Source of the DNA: Clonostachys chloroleuca
Lineage: Eukaryota > Ascomycota > Sordariomycetes > Hypocreales > Bionectriaceae
Direction of reading: 5' to 3'
Length of the DNA stretch: 64,000 bases
Assembly: GCA_037952775.1 (NCBI GenBank)
Contig: JBANAY010000003.1
Span: 20,088,001-20,152,000 of the forward strand
The position numbers and the translations under genes were made by a program. The notes under the pieces were generated by a model. The model searched no databases. It saw only the letters and a list, made by a program, of their open reading frames with translations, and was not told the DNA's origin. Position 1 is the first letter of the stretch. The number at the start of each line of letters is the position of its first letter. Below are positions 1 to 10,837 of this stretch, piece by piece.

Positions 1-1116
1 GGAACATCAGATTTGAGCTCTGCATCCATAAAAGAAGCTGTCCGCTGGGGGGATATGAATATTATCAAATGCTTAATTGAACTAGAGCCGATTTATTTTC
101 TAAGATATGGCACCTTGTTTGCACTTGAAATCGCGATCGAAAACGGCGACGTCGAGTTGGCGACTCTTCTTTTAGATTGCGGCATTCACCCTTCTGAGCT
201 TCAAAAAGCAGTGCAGGTCGAAAGTTCTGACATGGTACGGCTCTTGCTAAAATACAACGCCGACCCAGCTGATGAGGACGCTTTCTCACTTGCTCTTCAT
301 ACCCACAATACTTCTTTGCTCAACATTCTATCGGAGGCTTTCTCCTTGAGGTATCCCAATGGAATGAAAGGGTTCGGCGGGAAGGCCCTAATGGCGTCAT
401 TTGATGCTCGTGACAGTTCAACCCTGGAATTCTTGATTGGGTTAAACCTAGATGTGAACAGCTTTGCGGCTCCGATTGAGTTTACAAGTGTCTCCACTAC
501 TGCACTCTTGTACGCTATCAAATCCTGCGCGAAATATGACCCGGTGGGCATTGAAATGATCAGCCAGTTACTCAAGGCTGGGGCTAGGCGTGGCCGTCAG
601 CCACTCCTCGTGGCTATTAAGTCTGACAACCTGCAGATAGTGAAGTTCCTCCTGGATAACGGGTTCAATGTTAACCAACCAACACTTGAGCGTCTAAGTC
701 GCACCCCCCTGCAGCAGGCATGCGAAATAGGCAACTTCCAGATAGTCGAGTACCTAGTCAATCAAGGTGCAGAAGTCAATGCTTATCCGGCTGTAAATGG
801 TGGTGGAACCGCCCTTCAACTTGCAGCTATCAACGGGAACGTGAGAGTTGTTAGGCTTCTTCTGGACAAAGAAGCCAATATCCATGCTGATCCAGCGCTA
901 ATTCATGGACGAACAGCCCTCGAAGGGGCGGCGGAACATGGCCGGATTAGTGTTCTTAATCTTTTGCTTGAAAAAGGTGCTGATGGATATAGTATGGGTG
1001 CTATTGAAAAAGCAAAATCATTCGCAGAGAAGCAAAAGCAAAGGGGTTGTGAGGAGCGACTCAAGCAAGCCCTATTCAGAGCTAGTGCAGGGGTCCAAGG
1101 TTCCCTATGTCTTTGA
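1..1116 (+). CDS. Ankyrin-repeat protein, 5' end outside window
   Basis: The frame is open from base 1, and the first codons contain no ATG, so the gene begins left of the window. About 371 codons are visible. They hold several ankyrin repeats; the clearest are in the second half, with cores TPLQQACEIGNFQIVEYL, TALQLAAINGNVRVVRLLL and TALEGAAEHGRISVLNLLL. Ankyrin repeats form stacked helix pairs that bind other proteins, and partners and role are unknown here. A charged Lys/Glu-rich tail precedes the TGA stop. No enzymatic domain is visible; an F-box or other effector domain could lie upstream. It is the first of three ankyrin loci in tandem and shows no lesion. Confidence 0.85.
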   Translation, partial: GTSDLSSASIKEAVRWGDMNIIKCLIELEPIYFLRYGTLFALEIAIENGDVELATLLLDCGIHPSELQKAVQVESSDMVRLLLKYNADPADEDAFSLALHTHNTSLLNILSEAFSLRYPNGMKGFGGKALMASFDARDSSTLEFLIGLNLDVNSFAAPIEFTSVSTTALLYAIKSCAKYDPVGIEMISQLLKAGARRGRQPLLVAIKSDNLQIVKFLLDNGFNVNQPTLERLSRTPLQQACEIGNFQIVEYLVNQGAEVNAYPAVNGGGTALQLAAINGNVRVVRLLLDKEANIHADPALIHGRTALEGAAEHGRISVLNLLLEKGADGYSMGAIEKAKSFAEKQKQRGCEERLKQALFRASAGVQGSLCL

Positions 1117-1556
1117 TAGACTTCCTTTCTCTGCGTTACATCATCCGCGATGTGGGATATTGAAAGCATCAGTCTACTTGCGCAGTTACTGGATCAGTCT
1201 CGATTTCAAAAAAACTCGGTTGAGCAGCCTTTCGACGAAACAAAGTCCATTGATGTAACCGCTGAGTCCGGTTGAGAAGATCGATGGAGACGATGAAGTC
1301 TTCTCATCCGGAACCTACAAACAAAGAATAAGTTGCAAGGCTTTTCAAAACTTGATTATTGTGTAGGGCACTTCATTGCGTGTGGTTTATCCCCCATTTT
1401 GCTACCCGTCATCTCTCAATGTATTGATTGGCAACGACCAAATGTGGGACCCCGCAACCTGGCTCTCACCATCTTTCCCCGCCTTCATACCACATTTGCC
1501 GTGCAAGTAGCTCGTTGGTTTCCAGCCTTGACGTCAACTAAAGGACTCGTGCGAAC
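1117..1556. other. Intergenic gap between two ankyrin loci
   Basis: No convincing coding sequence. Short open frames here lack ankyrin or other recognisable motifs. The missing 5' part of the following pseudogene may lie in this stretch, but I could not identify it. Confidence 0.4.
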
Positions 1557-3097
1557 ATGGATATATGGACCGCCATCCTGAGACCTTGTTACGGCCGAGC
1601 CAAGGCTCTAATCAGGGGCGGAGCTGACTTGACCGTAGTCGGCCCAGCAGGAGACACATCACTCAGGCTGGCTTTGCGATTAGGACCGGCCGACATGGTC
1701 AGGCTTCTTCTCAAGGCGGGAGCTGGCCCGAACTCTGACCCCGGCTTCCCGCTCAACGCTGCCTGTGCGAATGGCAGGTTATCATCAGTCAAAGCGCTGC
1801 TGAAGGCAGGGGCCAATGTCAACCGGATTCATCCCTTGACCAGCACCCCGCTGATGTACGCGGTGCTCAAGCAACATCCGGATATCGTCTCGCTCCTTCG
1901 GCGGAACGGAGCTGATATCAACGCGACAAATGCAGCTGGGAGCTTTGCATCAAGCTGTATCACTGGACCTCCCCCTTGGGATCTTCTTCTTGACACTACA
2001 CGGGGCCGATTTGTAAGTCACCTACTCTGTCTACTGCTTGAGCAAGCTGGCATTGCTGAAACTCGACTAGATGCGCGACTACCCCAATACAGCACACGCT
2101 CAGTCATTATTCCGCTCCTTTTACTCCTCTCGCTCATGCAGCGCACCATGGTCACTTCGGGATAGTATGTCATCTGGTTGAGATGATGGAGAAGAAGAGG
2201 GTCGCCGAATGTGACAGAGGCTTGGCTGAGGGTCGCCGAATGTGACAGAGGCTTGGCTCTGTGCACCGCAGCCGCGAGCGGACACACGGATATTATAAAT
2301 CTGCTGCTGGAACACGGTTGGGATAAAATGGAACCACCTAAGGGATCGTCGCCGTTGCTGTTCGCGATCGCGAGCCCCATCATGCAACCAGCCATCGTCG
2401 AGCTCTTCCTCTCCAGAGGTGCTGACATACAGGCAACACTTGGACCGGAAGAGGTGACGGCATTGCATCTTACTGCCTCCTGGGGCGACACTGGGATTCT
2501 CAGATATTTAGTCCGCCGAGGAGCAAACTTGGAGGCCAGAACCAAGACCAAGGGGAAAACGCCTCTCCATGTAGCGTCGAGAAACGCGTACTCTTCAGAC
2601 GGTTTGCAGGCAGTGAGAGCTCTATCGAACGCGGGCGCAAACATAGCCAGTCGTAGATATGATGGTCAGAACATTCTCTATCTATCAGCTTCGGTGAGCA
2701 ATGTAACGCTTCTCAGAAGAGCATTGAGGTACGGCCTAGATCATGATAGTAGGACGGTCCGGGGATTGACCCCACTGGCTATTGCTGGAGAACATGGCCG
2801 GCTCAGATCTATTGGTATACTTCTCAGGTGGAGTGCCAGCATCGACGCCAGATCCAATGAGAATTGCACTCCGCGCCATATACCAGTTGCTCAGGGGCAG
2901 GGGCAAGCGGCTGGCCTCTTAGTTGAGAATGGTGCCAGCTTGGATCTTTTGAACTCTCGGGGGTATAGTCCTCTTCAAGAGGCGAGAGAGAGCATGGCCA
3001 TAAAACTGCCGAGATGATTCTTCTACAGGCAGGGGCGGCAGACAATTGTCCCCCGGAAAAGGATGAGTCTATCACGGAAACAGCTAGCACCAGATAG
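1557..3097 (+). pseudogene. Ankyrin-repeat pseudogene with three frame lesions
   Basis: Ankyrin repeats run the whole length but in successive frames. The first frame reads to about 1940 (repeats ending GADINATNAAG). It then continues one frame over (GALHQAVSLDLPLG) to a good intron at 2013-2070 (GTAAGT donor, CTAG acceptor). After the intron it reads TPLAHAAHHGHFGIVCHL until a perfect 31-bp tandem duplication at 2197-2258 shifts the frame. The third section, GLALCTAAASGHTDIINLLL, runs to about 2990. There an (AG)4 run appears to have gained AG; skipping two bases gives EHGHKTAEMILLQAGA and a stop at 3095-3097. All fragments are co-linear and well conserved, so decay looks recent. The true start is unknown. 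A split into separate short genes is less likely because each break falls inside a repeat. Confidence 0.8.
2197..2258 (+). repeat. Perfect 31-bp tandem duplication
   Basis: Two adjacent identical 31-bp copies (2197-2227 and 2228-2258), each starting GAGGGTCGCC and ending GGCTTGGCT. As 31 is not a multiple of three, the second copy shifts the ankyrin frame. Reading through only one copy joins the flanking repeats in frame. Confidence 0.95.
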
Positions 3098-3786
3098 CAG
3101 CGATGAAGCGGACGGTGAGATTAGTCTTGGTGGGAAAAAAGATACAACTAGTAGTGAAATCCTTACCGTTTGCTGAGTGGTTGGGCGAATTGGACCGCCG
3201 ACTTCTCGCCCTCGTTGCAACCAAATACTCAATAATTAGATAAATAATTAGTAGTACACGCACAATTAATATTGCGTGACTATTTGCACTCTTTGCCCAG
3301 CTCATCCAGGGATATGAAGCGGTGGTAGACCATTCTTTTTGGCTTTCCAAGGGCTAAAGAGAAGCTTGCTTACATCGACATGGGCCTGTTAATTCATTCT
3401 GAGGTAAGCGATTCACTCCTTTGTGAGTATTCATATCGACATAGCTCATTAGGAAGCCAAAAGATTAAACTTTCAGCATCTAACTGACCATCTAATTATA
3501 ACCTTGAGAATCTGCCTTTAGAGTCTAGGCCTGCAAGTCACCGTAATGGTGGATTCTAGTGCTCACATCAGTGACTAGCGAGTTTCACAACGCTGAATAG
3601 TGATTTGCTTACGGCGTCAGATACCGCTGTTTGCCTAAAAACGCAGTAGTAAGAAGTGATGTCATTGCCCGCCGGAGCCTAGTATTCTTCTTTTTCCGTT
3701 ATCACTTACTTCTACCTCGCAAAATTTCTCTTCCTTCTAAGAAAGAAAATTGAACTTTCGAAAGATTCGCAGATCCGTCAGACAAG
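3098..3786. other. Intergenic; promoter of the 636-aa ankyrin gene
   Basis: No coding sequence seen. The last 130 bp before the ATG at 3787 are pyrimidine-rich (CTTCTTTTTCCG, CTTACTTCTACC), as is usual for fungal promoters and leaders. Confidence 0.5.
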
Positions 3787-5697
3787 ATGGTCAAGGTACT
3801 TCCGCCTCCAAAGCCAGACATCCCGGAGCCTCCCCGGGGCATGGCGCTGTCCATTGCTCCGGCAGGCCACTGCCTCTGGCTCTACGACTACGAATACTAC
3901 GACCAACTGGGCCGTGATCCCCTTCAGCAAGCAAGAATATGGTTGATCACCGACACAGAAGAACGGGTTAGCAAGCTCAAGGAGGTTCTTGAAAACTACC
4001 CAAAATCCGTTCATAGACGAAACATATTGTACGAAGCTGCCCTCCGCGGTGATGAGGCTTTGGTCCGATGCCTTGTTTCCACCGGTCTGAAGGTGCACCC
4101 AGATATTGCACCACTGTCTGAAGAAGATGAGAGGGCCGACGAGGAAGCCAAACAGAATGGGGAGATCCCAGATAGAGATGATCCATCCGTGGTGCCTGTT
4201 CACGCAGCGGCCGCCCGTGGCCATGTTGGATGCCTCAAGATCTTCCTGGAGGAGGGTCATGTGGACGTGGATATCCGCGACAGCATTGGGCGAACGCCAT
4301 TAATCATAGGCGCACACAAGCCAAGTGTCGTACGATATCTACTCGAGCAGGGTGCTGATCCAACTGCGAAAACAAATGTAAATGATGACCTGCCTAAGGA
4401 TGAACAGGACGAATATGCTGGTGCCGATGCACTCGAGTTTGAAGCTGTCCACGGCAACGTTGACAGCCTTAGACTGCTATTAGAGCATCCTTTCCACGGC
4501 TCACAAAGGAAGAGAAAAAGCCGCGCAGGAGAAGAGCCCGGGGTGTGGGTAACGCCGTTATCAATCAAAGGCGCTGCCTCAGCAAGGAACGGATTCGAAG
4601 CGCTGAGTTTTCTGCTCGAAAGAGGCGGGTATCCGACGGAGGCTCAGAACGGGCACACAAAGTCCGAGCTGCTCACGGAGACAGAAAGGCAGGCCATCGT
4701 AAACGCCACGCCCGGGGCAGCGATGGACGGGCCTCTAGAATCTCTCAAGCTGCTCCTCAGCTACCAGTACCCAACGAACCTAGACGGTGACATTCTCCCC
4801 TTCGACCTGCCAGAAGAACTCCACAAACCGTTTGTTTATGGTGCCTATGACGCTATGGTATACAACCGCCTCGACAAGTTCGAGTTCATCAATGGATTTG
4901 ATATAACGGAACATGAGACGATGTCCCTTGATCAACTTCCCGCAGGACAAAAGCTCAACATTCAGCATCTTCTTGACAAAGCTGTTGGAGGTGGATCTAT
5001 TGAGTGTGCACGTTTCACAATCGAGAAATACGGCGCCGACCCCAACAAGCATCGCAATCCTCCAGGGGTGAAACCTCTTTACGCCGCGGCAGGGAATAAC
5101 AAGCATGAGATGGTTCGGCTCCTCGTTGAAAGTTATGGCGCAGATATCCACCTCGGCAGCGGGAGGTATGCGACCGGACCGACTGCCCTATGGAATGCAA
5201 TCATGCTCAAGACCTTTGAATGCGTGGAATATCTGCTCTTGCAAGGCGGCCCAGTGGATCACGTCGATGAGGAGATACGCTCGATTTCCGGTCCCATGAC
5301 TGTGATCTTGAGAGCCGATTCCAGTGCCGACAAGGTCTCCGTGAAACTTGAGACAAAGGAAAATGCGAAGGAATTCCTGGCTCACCACAAAGGTGATTGG
5401 CAGAATCTTAATCCCCCATTTGTACAACTCCAGCTTGGGCCCGATGACAAAGGGTGGATTGATAGTCTCCAAGCTCGGAGGTCGGACAACGAGTTGCGAG
5501 AGTCAGGGGACAATACCCGAGAGTTCAACAGAGAGGAGCGAGTCAGTAAGAATGACCTTGGTGAGAGGGACCCGCGTCGCCTGATGGTGTGGCTTCCCAC
5601 AGTTGGTGACAGGCAAAGTGAACTGAAGAAGGACGATGATCTTCTACCAGAGTTCCGACCATTTTTGGTGTCAGCGAGGGAGGTTGATTCTGATTAG
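3787..5697 (+). CDS. Ankyrin-repeat protein, 636 aa, intact
   Basis: Single-exon gene starting at a clear ATG. Residues 1-50 are proline-rich then aromatic-rich and match no domain I know. Ankyrin-type repeats begin near residue 75 (NILYEAALRGDEALVRCLV). They continue through PVHAAAARGHVGCLKIFL, a central block with long inter-repeat loops, KPLYAAAGNNKHEMVRLLV and TALWNAIMLKTFECVEYLLL near residue 470. The C-terminal 130 residues are strongly charged (Asp, Glu, Arg, Lys) and probably flexible. No signal peptide or membrane segment is seen, so it is likely cytosolic or nuclear. Its binding partner is unknown. Unlike its neighbour it has no frame lesion. Confidence 0.88.
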   Translation: MVKVLPPPKPDIPEPPRGMALSIAPAGHCLWLYDYEYYDQLGRDPLQQARIWLITDTEERVSKLKEVLENYPKSVHRRNILYEAALRGDEALVRCLVSTGLKVHPDIAPLSEEDERADEEAKQNGEIPDRDDPSVVPVHAAAARGHVGCLKIFLEEGHVDVDIRDSIGRTPLIIGAHKPSVVRYLLEQGADPTAKTNVNDDLPKDEQDEYAGADALEFEAVHGNVDSLRLLLEHPFHGSQRKRKSRAGEEPGVWVTPLSIKGAASARNGFEALSFLLERGGYPTEAQNGHTKSELLTETERQAIVNATPGAAMDGPLESLKLLLSYQYPTNLDGDILPFDLPEELHKPFVYGAYDAMVYNRLDKFEFINGFDITEHETMSLDQLPAGQKLNIQHLLDKAVGGGSIECARFTIEKYGADPNKHRNPPGVKPLYAAAGNNKHEMVRLLVESYGADIHLGSGRYATGPTALWNAIMLKTFECVEYLLLQGGPVDHVDEEIRSISGPMTVILRADSSADKVSVKLETKENAKEFLAHHKGDWQNLNPPFVQLQLGPDDKGWIDSLQARRSDNELRESGDNTREFNREERVSKNDLGERDPRRLMVWLPTVGDRQSELKKDDDLLPEFRPFLVSAREVDSD

Positions 5698-5918
5698 CAA
5701 GACCAGGATAGAGTCATATTACAACGCCATAAAAGCCACTCATTGTGAGCTTCTTTCAATTATAAGATCAATTGTATGCTCAAACAAGTAAGTTTCACAA
5801 TGAAAATCGGCGTCAATTGTAGTCGACCACTAATTGGTGAAGACAGTTACAAACATACGAGTCCAGAATCAAAAGTAATTTGAAACTATAACCGCTGTTC
5901 CCCACGATATCCTAGCCC

Positions 5919-8771
5919 TCATACCGGGGAATCAACCCCCTCTTCACATCCAAGTTTCGCCGTATTACAGAATAGATGCAGATTGTCACTGCTATCACCG
6001 ATCCAAAGCTTGTATCCGTTGTCCAGTCCCGGAACAACCCAGGTCTGCTCCTTCACGTCCCAAACGCTCACGTCGCGGCGCTTGATTGCGAATTCGAGCT
6101 TCTCACTTCCTCCCGGCTGCAGAGTTGCGGTCTTTTCAAAATCTCGAAGTTGAATGATCGGCGTATCATAGCCGTTCCCATCTGGGAACTGGACATACAC
6201 CTGACCAGACGCCTTTCCTGCCTTGCTACCGGTGTTGGTGACGGTAACGGACAAGGTCCACGCCGTGTCCCAAAGTGCCGGATTTCCCCCATTTGGCCCA
6301 CCAGCTGCTGGTCCAGGTTTTTGTTCGCTGCTGTATCCGTCTGGGTAAGGATACTTCGACGTGCCCTCTTTGCCGATCTTGTACGCATTGTCGGCGTCTC
6401 CATTCGAGACCCAGCTGTACAGGTAACGCCAAACCGTGGAAAAGCCGCTGGGTTGGTAAACCTCAGACGCGGCAGGAATGGTGCGGTTCATTGAAGATAC
6501 GGGGGTCGTGCCCTTCGGGGATCTTGCTGGAAGGTCGCGAGTGAGCTTGGTTACTGATGTGATTGTCGGCTCGGAATACTCAAACGTCGTGTAGCTGAGG
6601 CCGTGTCCAAAAGCATAGCGAGGCTTCGTGTTATTCTTGTTGAAGAAGCGGTAGTCGATATAGAGGTCCTCTAAGTAGGTATCCTGGACACCTGCACCTT
6701 CTACAATATCCAATGATTCAGGGTACTGGTCCTCAGAAACAGGGATGGTGTAGGGCAAGTGGCCACTGGGTGAAACCTCACCAAACAGGACTTCGGTCAG
6801 CGAGTCTCCAGCCTCCTGGCCTGGAAGATGAGCGACCAGAACTGCCTTGACAGAAGGCAGGTTGACCCAAGGGTCCATTATAACTGGGCCGACAGTGTGA
6901 TAGACCACTACTACACTCTTGTAGGCAGCCGCAGCCTTCTTGACCAACTCATCACCGTTATGCCATGCCGCCAGTCCGGTGGCATCTCTGTCTCCGTGGT
7001 TGCCCTCGACTGTGAGCGAGTTTTCCCCAGAATCTGAGTTGATAAACACGAGGGCAATCTCATCATCCCCAGGTGTGCCAACGTTCGGGAACGTGTCACT
7101 GGCATGATACGTAACCTTCGCTGCTTTCTTACGAATAGAGGTGATGGGGTCATCAAGGTATGGCAAAGTCGCACTTCCAGAACCCCAACCCATCGTGAGC
7201 GTTCCTCCATTGCAAGACTTATCAAGGCAGTTATTTATTCCACTGGGATCTGCCTGTGCATCGGTCCCAAATACAGTGAATTGGCCGGAGGTACTCAGCG
7301 GCAGGAAGGAATTGTTGTTCTTAACAAGGGTGATTGCTTCCTGTGCAACCTGCTTCGCAATTGCCTTGTGGTTTCCCTGGACATTGACGAACTCATTGAC
7401 CAAGCCGCTTGGACTGATTACCGCTCCAGGATATAGCGCTCCCTCTGCAGTGCCGACCCAAGCATGGAAGTTTGGCTTTGGATAGTTTTGGTCCTGGCCA
7501 AACTGGAACCAGGTTGCGACGATTCGAGTGCACATGTCGTTGAGGCGATCAACAGGAACAGAGCCATTCAAAACGGATTTCGAAAGCTCACCCATCCAGT
7601 GGCTATATCCCACCAGAGGGATAGAGTTGGTGAATGTGTCTCCTGGGAGGGACATATCGAGGCCTGCCAGGGCAGAGGCGACTCCAGCATAGTGAGAAAG
7701 CCAGTCAGTCATTACGAATCCTTGGAATCCAAGCTCGTCCTTAAGAAGCCCACTGATAATCATGCTGTTTTGCGAGGCAGATGAGCCATTGACCTATAGA
7801 GAAGTTAGATGCATTTCAATCAATTCTATCTCATGCGGTCATACATCATTGTAAGCGGTCATTGCAGAACCAACGCCAGCATGAACGGCATCAGCAAAGG
7901 GCCAGAGATAAAGCTCGTGCATAGCCCGATCACCTATTCAACTGAGATTAGCCTCCTTGTCTCTCGAGACTTGTATTTTCTGCGATCCTCACCTATGTTT
8001 GCGCTGTACGCCTTCTGCCAGAACGAGGCTCGGTACATTTCTTGCTCGTTGCCAATCAGGTGCTTGATGGTCGCAATGACACCTTGCTCTTGGACGCCTC
8101 GAATAGTCTCAGCTCCCGCAATGCCCTGAAGCACAGGGTCTGAACCGAAACCTTCCCAGTTTCTGCCGCCTCTGGGCTTCCTACCAAGGGGTCCTACTGA
8201 GGGACCCAGATAGACATTCGCGCCCTTGCCGCGGAATTCTTCGCCCAACGCCACGCCTCTCTCGTACATGAGCTTCTTGTCGAACGTGGCACCGGTGGTG
8301 ATGCCGGCAGGGAAAGCAGTAATGTTTCCGGTTGTGCGGACGCCGAGTGGCCCATCTTGGAAGCAGAGCTGAGGGAAACCGACGCGCTCGGCGCTTCCAG
8401 TGTTGGCCACACATCGGCTTGGACTAAGTCAGCAATACATTCCGAGTTTTGGCCTAATTGTATACAACTCACCCTAGCTTGAAAGTCAGCCTATATTGCG
8501 CATATCAAGTTTAGCTGCATTCGATTCACTCACCCATGTACATGCCTGTTCCAGCTGTGATATTGACTTTCTCAGCCAGAGTCATAGCCTCCACCAGAGT
8601 GACAGCACGAGTGTAGCTGTCACTCCAGGTTGGAGCCCAGCCGCCATAAGGGGCGGGATAGTAGGGAGGCGACAGGTTGGAAGCTCCTTGCCCCATTGCG
8701 AAAATTGCTGACACCGTGTACAAGACAAAGAGTCGAAGTGCCAGACGCTGACAGACCACGACGGTGTTCAT
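5919..8771 (-). CDS. Secreted GH3 beta-glucosidase, ~877 aa
   Basis: Glycoside hydrolase family 3; hydrolyses terminal beta-glucosyl residues of cellobiose and other glucosides outside the cell. The start at 8771 is preferred over 8810 because it begins a clean signal peptide ([18 protein letters not shown]). Landmarks are QDGPLGVR, the [11 protein letters not shown] loop, the KHLIGNEQE motif, and GFVMTDW, whose Asp (about residue 283) is the expected nucleophile. The C-terminal fibronectin-III-like domain is complete. Exons: 8771-8534, 8473 (one base), 8423-7993, 7933-7845, 7793-5919. The frame closes only if the single G at 8473 is kept between two introns. An acceptor six bases further on (CAAG) would also keep frame and give MYMGRCVANTG. 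Total length fits the family. Confidence 0.92.
8424..8533 (-). other. Twin intron with 1-nt exon in the GH3 gene
   Basis: On the minus strand, intron A (8533-8474, 60 nt) has donor GTGAGTGAAT, branch GCTGAC and acceptor CTAG. One G follows (8473). Intron B (8472-8424, 49 nt) then has donor GTGAGTTGTA, branch GCTGAC and acceptor TTAG. Exon 1 ends in phase 1 and the next exon needs phase 2, so the lone G is required to continue into the conserved CVANTG segment. Confidence 0.65.
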
Positions 8772-10837
8772 ATCGGTAACATGAACGGCACAGCAGAATC
8801 CTCTCCTCACTCCTACGCAACGAAAGGCCCAATGTCCTTTAAAGTAGGAAGCCTACCGCTACTATTACTCCGTAATATGCACAAAGACAGCTGACCATAT
8901 GGCTTGATCAACTGCCAGCACGGGCGGGGCAGATTCCGGTCTCTTTCATTGCCCATGGCGAATAGCAGCGACTCTATTCCGCCGGATCGTCACTGCAAGT
9001 CGGGCACAAATGTAATAACAATCTCGGCTGGATAAATTTTATTGGTTTATCCACATGACATCCAGTGTCCTCGTGTCCCCATGCATCTCCGGCGCCAAGC
9101 CTCAACTAGGCTGATGGAGAGGCGCGCAGGTAACCCTCCCCGGTCACCATTTCGAGGGGAGCGGGATCTTGTCTCGTTGTGGAAACTGACCTACAAGGTA
9201 CATACAAATGTGGCCAGCTGAGATAGCCGGCCTATGGGGAATCGAGGGATTGACTGCTCATCGAGCGCTGAGGTTGCATCGAGCCCCCCACCGCCCAGCC
9301 GTTGCACCCTTGTCGGCGTCGTTTGGGTTGCACTTTGGGAATAGAGAGCTACCTGAGGAGATCTGGGCTCCGTATAGACTGTCGGCAAAACAGGTTACGG
9401 TTTCCTTGGTACTGCAGGCAGAACGCCACACGGATCAAACTACCACCACACCAAGGCGACCACTCATCGTTCGAAAGCCACCGAGTTAGACCTGCTTCTT
9501 TCATCACGGAGTAGCCTTTTTACGGTAAGAGGAGATAGCACACTTCTCAAGACGCTAAAAGAATTCCTGCAAAACTGTCGTTTGTGGGAGCTTTATCTAC
9601 AGCTGGGCGGGAGGTATTGGAGGGAGAACATTAGAATTTAAGAACATCGCAAGCCCGCGCTCCCCACCGCAGCTTCTTCGAGGCCCGATTCATCTTAAAT
9701 GGACATGTCTCCGAAATTATGTGACGATCTATGTAGCTATTGGATACCTTCTCCACTAGAAAGACGTACCCATTCCAATCACGATAATGCTCCAATCTAA
9801 CTGAAGACCCGCAATGATTCCCAATGATGAACTGATTCAGGAGGCGGATGTATTATGCGGTGTAAGCCTGGAAAAAGAGATGCAAAGGACGAAATAAATT
9901 ATTTGGATAACAAATATATCCGGTCTGTAAAATTAATTTCCTGATCTTGGCTCCCTTCTGATTCGGCTCGGCGTGTTTGCACCTCGAACCACGATTATTG
10001 ATTTTATCGCTACCTCTTTGTTGCTTTTATCCGGCGTAAACCGGACCAAATTCAGTGGTTTTCAGGGCGCATTTATTAGGTCTTGGTCGTTATTTACGAC
10101 ATAACTCAAGGATAAACCCCTTTTTTTTTTTTTTGAAATACGGTAACGCTGTCATAGAGTGATAAGAGACCAAATACAGAGGCAGTCCTTCAGCGTATGA
10201 TTATTTGTTTGATATTCATTGTAAACAATGCTATTTGTTCTAGCATTAGAGCTAATTCGACAATCACTTGTTAGAAAAGCGGAACACAAAGCTATGCCTC
10301 ACCGGGGTCGGTTTTGAAACTCCTCCGCTTAAGAGAGTATCTAGAAGTTTAATGATTGTTGATTGTTTTACGTGGCTAATGAAAACAACAGTAGTTCCTC
10401 AACAGCCATGAGAACAAATGAACTTCGTAAATTCATTCAAAAACGATCAGTTGCATTGGACAAAAAGTAAATGCTTGTTTGAGTTACAGAATCAGTTATT
10501 ATGCGTAGATGCACCTTAGATTCACCCATGATTCATGTTGTTGATCTACTCAGTACAAGCAGTCCACAAAGGTAGTGGCTAATTTCACTACCTCAGTATC
10601 ACAAAACGTAGTAAAGGTGTTTTGGGGTTACCATCGTTGGAGGGTTGATGACGAAGAAAGACGAGATGAGTGGATGTCTTAACAATGACCAGGAACGAGG
10701 CGACCGCCCTTGTACTCGGCCTTACAGCCACAGACCATTACGTTGTCTCAAAGTGCGATCATGATGATATAGTTGTAAAATCTTCCAGTCGACGGATTAT
10801 TAAAACACATAACGAAATTCGTATATTCCTGTTCATA
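8772..10837. other. Long gene-free AT-rich stretch
   Basis: Two kilobases with no supported gene. The first few hundred bases are the upstream region of the beta-glucosidase. From about 9880 to 10640 the sequence is AT-rich, with a T14 run at 10121-10134. Short open frames near 9191-9514 show no motif. I see no terminal inverted repeats, transposase or tRNA. Confidence 0.5.

Noticed and set aside
8772..10837. Transposon relic or tRNA in the long AT-rich gap
   Set aside because: No inverted repeats, transposase motifs, or tRNA A/B boxes could be seen by eye; only AT-rich DNA and a T14 run.
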